The position numbers and the translations under genes were made by a program. Positions 61,231-64,000 of a DNA stretch of 64,000 nt are shown in pieces. Numbering within the stretch: position 1 is the first letter of the stretch; the number at the start of each line of letters is the position of its first letter. Source of the DNA: Lentimonas sp. CC4 (lineage in GTDB: Bacteria > Verrucomicrobiota > Verrucomicrobiia > Opitutales > Coraliomargaritaceae); contig NZ_CACVBO010000001.1 in NCBI RefSeq assembly GCF_902728235.1, positions 3,124,001 through 3,188,000 of the forward strand, read 5' to 3'. The notes under the pieces were generated by a model. That model was not told where the DNA came from, ran no database searches, and saw nothing but the letters and a program-made list of their open reading frames with translations.

Positions 61231-61269
61231 CACAAAAAGCCACAAAAAGGCACGAAAAAAGGGAGTCAC
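61231..61269. repeat. CACAAAAAG-type short repeat (second copy of motif near malQ)
   Basis: The sequence has two CCACAAAAAG units followed by GCACGAAAAAAGGGAGTCAC. Its complement, GTGAC-T-CCC-T6-CGTGCC-T5-GTGGC, matches the segment at 51950-51980 downstream of malQ. The two are in opposite orientation. It is too short to carry a gene and looks like a member of an abundant intergenic family. Confidence 0.5.
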
Positions 61270-61447
61270 CTTTCCGCCCTACCATCGTAGTATTTCAGAT
61301 GCGCTTACCCAGCGGCTCGGGAAGCACATAAGACTTCAACTATGGATTCGTAAGATAGTTGCCCCCAAGCAACACACCCAGTTATTAGCGTGTAGGCTGA
61401 TCGATGCTATCGCGCATCATGATTTGTGATTTTTCGCGCAACACATT

Positions 61448-61576
61448 AGGGAGGAACGAGCTCTGTCTCGTCCTGCGTTGTGTGCTTTGGTTCTGTGCTG
61501 AGGTGTTCGGCGGACGGCAGCCTAGAACGCAGCAGGCAGAGTAGAACGCAGCAGGCAGCGGAGGCCGTCCCTCCCC
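61448..61576. repeat. Dispersed GC-rich intergenic repeat, copy B, with internal tandem duplication
   Basis: It starts AGGGAGGAACGAGCTCTG and ends GGCCGTCCCTCCCC, so the ends are imperfect inverted repeats. Its first ~50 bases match the reverse complement of 3951-4028. Inside, a 19-bp unit is duplicated: TAGAACGCAGCAGGCAG occurs identically at 61523-61539 and 61542-61558. The duplication explains why this copy is longer (129 against 78 bases). Confidence 0.65.
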
Positions 61577-61973
61577 AAGCAACCCACATATTCAGCCGAT
61601 AAGCATGAGTCGCGACACTTTTCACAGATTATGATGCGCGTGAGTGGTAGTGGAGCTCGTATATCTATGGATGCGTTGGCATATAGTTCGTCGAAGTTGG
61701 TTCGCTACCGTTCGCAACGAATAAGGCATAGACCCTTAACCATTCGACTTAAACTACTTATAATCACGCATATACGTCATATAGATTTATGTATACGCGT
61801 AATTGCTATGGCGTGACCGGCATGTCATTATGATCATTCAAAATCCCCCATCTATCCCCTTGGAGTTCATTCAGTCACCCCAACTCTTTTAATTACGTAT
61901 TTCAATACGTGCCTTGCTAGAGCGCACTGAATTAATTCCTCTTTAATTCCCCCTCCCCCCAACCCCGATAAAA

Positions 61974-62369
61974 ATGAGAAGGCTCCACTCCGCGAAGTGG
62001 ATATGCATTGCTGGCGCTTGCTTGCTGTTAGTTGAACTTATTCATGTAGATTTTTTTGCGAATAAGCCCTTGAGCGCACTTTGGAATGAACCAGGAAATA
62101 GTTCGTTCTGCATGTCTACTTCAGATCACACATGTGCAGACAGTCGTGATCTATTTATAACGTATAAAGCGTATCCCACGCCCGGAATTCTGTCGGCATT
62201 GGATGGTTCGTTTCAGTCTGAGACCAGATGTATACGGTCTGTTAATGGTGTCATTGACAGTGTGAATTCCACTGAGTCGCGCAACGTCACGCAGTCCATC
62301 GTTCGCTCAGACACAGGGCATATCTGCGCATTGATGAAGACTCGATGGCAATCCCCGTTTAGAATGTGA
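61974..62369 (+). CDS. Doubtful small secreted/membrane-anchored protein
   Basis: This open frame of 131 residues begins ATG at 61974 with a hydrophobic stretch that could be a signal or anchor (WICIAGACLLLVELIHV). The rest has no motif, its Cys and Ser content is high, and it has no homologue I can recall. No ribosome-binding site is seen. It lies between repeat-rich DNA and a secreted glycosidase gene in a gene-poor zone. It may be real, a decayed remnant or chance; I list it at low confidence because nothing else occupies the space. Confidence 0.25.
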   Translation: MRRLHSAKWICIAGACLLLVELIHVDFFANKPLSALWNEPGNSSFCMSTSDHTCADSRDLFITYKAYPTPGILSALDGSFQSETRCIRSVNGVIDSVNSTESRNVTQSIVRSDTGHICALMKTRWQSPFRM

Positions 62370-62535
62370 GCACTCCCCTTGACGGAGATCATGTCTCCAT
62401 TCCACACCCCAATAAAAAAAAACGATCTGATGATATGAGATAAAAGATTCCCCGAAGTAAAGACCTACCCCATCGCGAACTGTCATATCAGTGCTGCGAT
62501 TTTTAACCCCAGAAAATTATAATCAATTATTTAAA

Positions 62536-64000
62536 ATGAAACTATCAAGTGTAAGAAGTAAAATGACTCGGCTCACGACCTCATTGGTCACCATTGCCAT
62601 GGCTTGTTCCTGCGGTATCGCGCAGGCAGAGCTGGGTGACCGGGCGAGCTGGATGCGAGGCGCATTAGGCCTGATGTGGCACCCCACCAGTTATGACTGG
62701 GAGTTGTTGGAAGAGAACCAAGATTGGATGTCGATTGACCCCTTCCTCGAGCAGATTGAAGAGATCGACTCGATCGATTACATCCAGTTAAACTTAGGAG
62801 ATGCTGCTAGCAAATCAGCGTCGCACACCGCGCCTAGTGATGTGATCGAAAGCTTCATGGGCGATGTAATCATTGTTCCGCGTGCCGCTTCGGGTTACGA
62901 CCCATTTGAAGAGTGGCTAATCGCATGTAAAGCGAAGGGATTGAGAACTCAGGTCTACGTAAATAGCAACTGCCTCGTCTATGGTGATGCAACCATTTCC
63001 GAACGCTGGAAGGATTATTGCGACACGAAAAGCGCGGTAAAAACCTTTGTCAAAAGCCAGTCCTATCATACAGATGCTGACTATCCTGACCGGGCATACA
63101 TGTTCTGCTACGCTGAGTATGTGATTAAAGATTATTCGCTTCGTTATGGAGACTTAATCGACGCGTGGTGCTTTGATAAGGCTAGTAAAATCACAGCCAA
63201 CGGTGATGTATTAGACCCTGATGGTGTGATCAGCGATCAACGGTTGTTCGAAGCGTGGGCGAATGCCGCTCGCGCAGGTAATCCCAATGCAGCCGTTGCT
63301 TTTAATCATGGTGTTGGTTGGGTAGCGAAGCCCTTTAACAATACCACGCTTGTTGCGGATTATACCTTCGGCCATCCCTTTGGCGGAACCGGTGACCCTA
63401 CCACGGAAAATCTCTATCCCAAGAACTTCAGCATGTGTGAGCAAATGGGTGAGACGAATGGCCATGTCTATATTAACGACGGCAGAGACTGGAACGACAA
63501 AGTAATGGGGCATTATTACCCAAAGATGAGCACCTCTGCATGGAACGGAGGCAATACTGCGGCCCTGACAGATGCGGAATTCTTGGAATGGAATGAAGTC
63601 GGACTCAGTGGCGGTGCGATCACTTGGGGATTACCAATCGTTCACTCTGATTGCAATAAGTCGTGGAAGGCTCCCGACCTGCTCGCGAAAGACTGGGCGA
63701 TGGAACAGCTCAGATACATGAATGACCGGATTAGTGTCAGCAAAACGCACTATGTCCAATTCCGTAAGCGCAATGCACTCAACTATTGCCTCAATGGCGG
63801 AGGTGGCGGAGTTAACGGGCAGAATGTAAGCCTTTGGACTTATATTGATAACCATAGGAACTTGACCTGGGAAGAAATCTATCGCGGTGACGGTTTCTAT
63901 TCTTACAAGAAGAAAGGAACGAACTACTGCATCGATGGTGGCAATGATGGAGCCAACGGTCAGAATGTTTACCTATGGCAAGAAGATGCCGATAATTACA
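62536..64000 (+). CDS. Secreted alpha-L-fucosidase-like protein with ricin-type lectin tail (cut by window end)
   Basis: The frame is open from ATG 62536 to the end of the window (488 codons so far). A signal peptide (TTSLVTIAMACSCGIAQA) precedes a catalytic domain with WMRGALGLMWHPTSYDWE, AYMFCYAEYVIKDYSLRYGD and LIDAWCFDKAS. The last block resembles the nucleophile strand of GH29 alpha-L-fucosidases (x-D-x-x-W-F-D-G). From ~405 on, LNYCLNGGGGGVNGQNVSLW and NYCIDGGNDGANGQNVYLWQ are ricin-B (CBM13-like) repeats with the Q-x-W-type ending. It would bind and cut fucose-containing glycans outside the cell, matching the dead sulfatase nearby as part of an algal-polysaccharide diet. The GH family is inferred, not certain. 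Confidence 0.75.
   Translation, partial: MKLSSVRSKMTRLTTSLVTIAMACSCGIAQAELGDRASWMRGALGLMWHPTSYDWELLEENQDWMSIDPFLEQIEEIDSIDYIQLNLGDAASKSASHTAPSDVIESFMGDVIIVPRAASGYDPFEEWLIACKAKGLRTQVYVNSNCLVYGDATISERWKDYCDTKSAVKTFVKSQSYHTDADYPDRAYMFCYAEYVIKDYSLRYGDLIDAWCFDKASKITANGDVLDPDGVISDQRLFEAWANAARAGNPNAAVAFNHGVGWVAKPFNNTTLVADYTFGHPFGGTGDPTTENLYPKNFSMCEQMGETNGHVYINDGRDWNDKVMGHYYPKMSTSAWNGGNTAALTDAEFLEWNEVGLSGGAITWGLPIVHSDCNKSWKAPDLLAKDWAMEQLRYMNDRISVSKTHYVQFRKRNALNYCLNGGGGGVNGQNVSLWTYIDNHRNLTWEEIYRGDGFYSYKKKGTNYCIDGGNDGANGQNVYLWQEDADNY

Larger units (their letters stand above)
60881..61973. other. Long gene-poor region with scattered repeats
   Basis: This ~1.1-kb stretch has only short, non-conserved open frames on either strand. 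It contains the poly-T/GTGGC repeat at 61231-61269 and the dispersed element at 61448-61576. The segments 60907-61230 and 61577-61973 show nothing I can name. It may be decayed sequence left by earlier insertions. Confidence 0.6.

Noticed and set aside
61631-61816. 61-codon plus-strand frame in the gene-poor region
   Set aside because: No motif, no ribosome-binding site, composition like random sequence.
1-64000. tRNA, rRNA, CRISPR arrays, integrase-flanked island
   Set aside because: No clover-leaf, rRNA-like, evenly spaced direct-repeat array, transposase or integrase sequence was seen; apart from the miniature elements there is no direct sign of a mobile island.

Overview
The window looks like a piece of a marine Verrucomicrobiota genome, most likely Opitutia (the Puniceicoccales / Coraliomargarita / Lentimonas neighbourhood). 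This is inferred from gene content, not from a phylogenetic marker: exosortase/PEP-CTERM genes, a formylglycine-type sulfatase, a secreted fucosidase-like enzyme with a ricin-type lectin tail, a multi-domain SpoIIE-type phosphatase, few Shine-Dalgarno sites, and many short GC-rich intergenic repeats. No tRNA, rRNA or CRISPR array was seen.

Layout. 1-5.4 kb: end of a glycosyltransferase, lepA, a signal peptidase I with a large insertion, and a flavoprotein. 5.5-7.5 kb: a dead sulfatase gene with a homopolymer frameshift, a stop codon and a 165-bp miniature inverted-repeat element. 7.6-25.4 kb: one tightly packed plus-strand cluster. It opens with an initiating sugar transferase and a hexapeptide-repeat protein. 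A signalling block follows (H-NOX gas sensor, hybrid histidine kinase, degenerate receiver/kinase, fused RsbW-like/GAF/PP2C protein, single receiver, phosphodiesterase-like enzyme, CBS-containing family II pyrophosphatase). It ends with four glycosyltransferases, an O-antigen polymerase/ligase-like protein, a uridine kinase and a metallophosphoesterase. 25.5-30.5 kb (minus): exosortase-EpsI fusion, TPR protein and PEP-CTERM protein behind a good sigma-54 promoter. 30.9 kb: a PAS histidine kinase with a Cys cluster. 50.1-32.2 kb (minus): a second ~18-kb operon that reads STAS protein, nucleotidyltransferase-like protein, glycosyltransferase, WecG/TagA enzyme fused to a STAS domain, glycosyltransferase, Wzz-like protein, two Wza-like proteins, Wzx flippase, PEP-CTERM protein, TPR protein, second exosortase, EpsI, a PspF-like sigma-54 activator, glycosyltransferase and a small membrane protein. 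50.3-59 kb: malQ, priA, an ABC exporter, a Fur-family regulator, rplU-rpmA with a clear terminator, and two unknown genes. 59.3-60.9 kb: a hipBA-like pair whose HipA has lost its catalytic residues, with three spaced operator-like repeats upstream. 60.9-62 kb: repeat-rich DNA without convincing genes. 62.5-64 kb: the fucosidase-like gene, cut by the window edge.

How it may work together. The two ~18-kb operons, with the small exosortase operon between them, carry what an envelope or extracellular polysaccharide pathway needs (initiation, chain building, flipping, polymerisation, length control, export) plus two sorting systems for PEP-CTERM surface proteins. The most interesting wiring is regulatory. 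A predicted NO/heme sensor feeds a kinase cascade next to a protein carrying both an anti-sigma-type kinase domain and a PP2C phosphatase domain, the two opposing activities of partner switching. The matching STAS substrates are in the other operon, one alone and one fused to a glycosyltransferase. I infer that polysaccharide synthesis may be switched post-translationally by phosphorylation of the STAS-tagged glycosyltransferase in response to nitric oxide or redox state.
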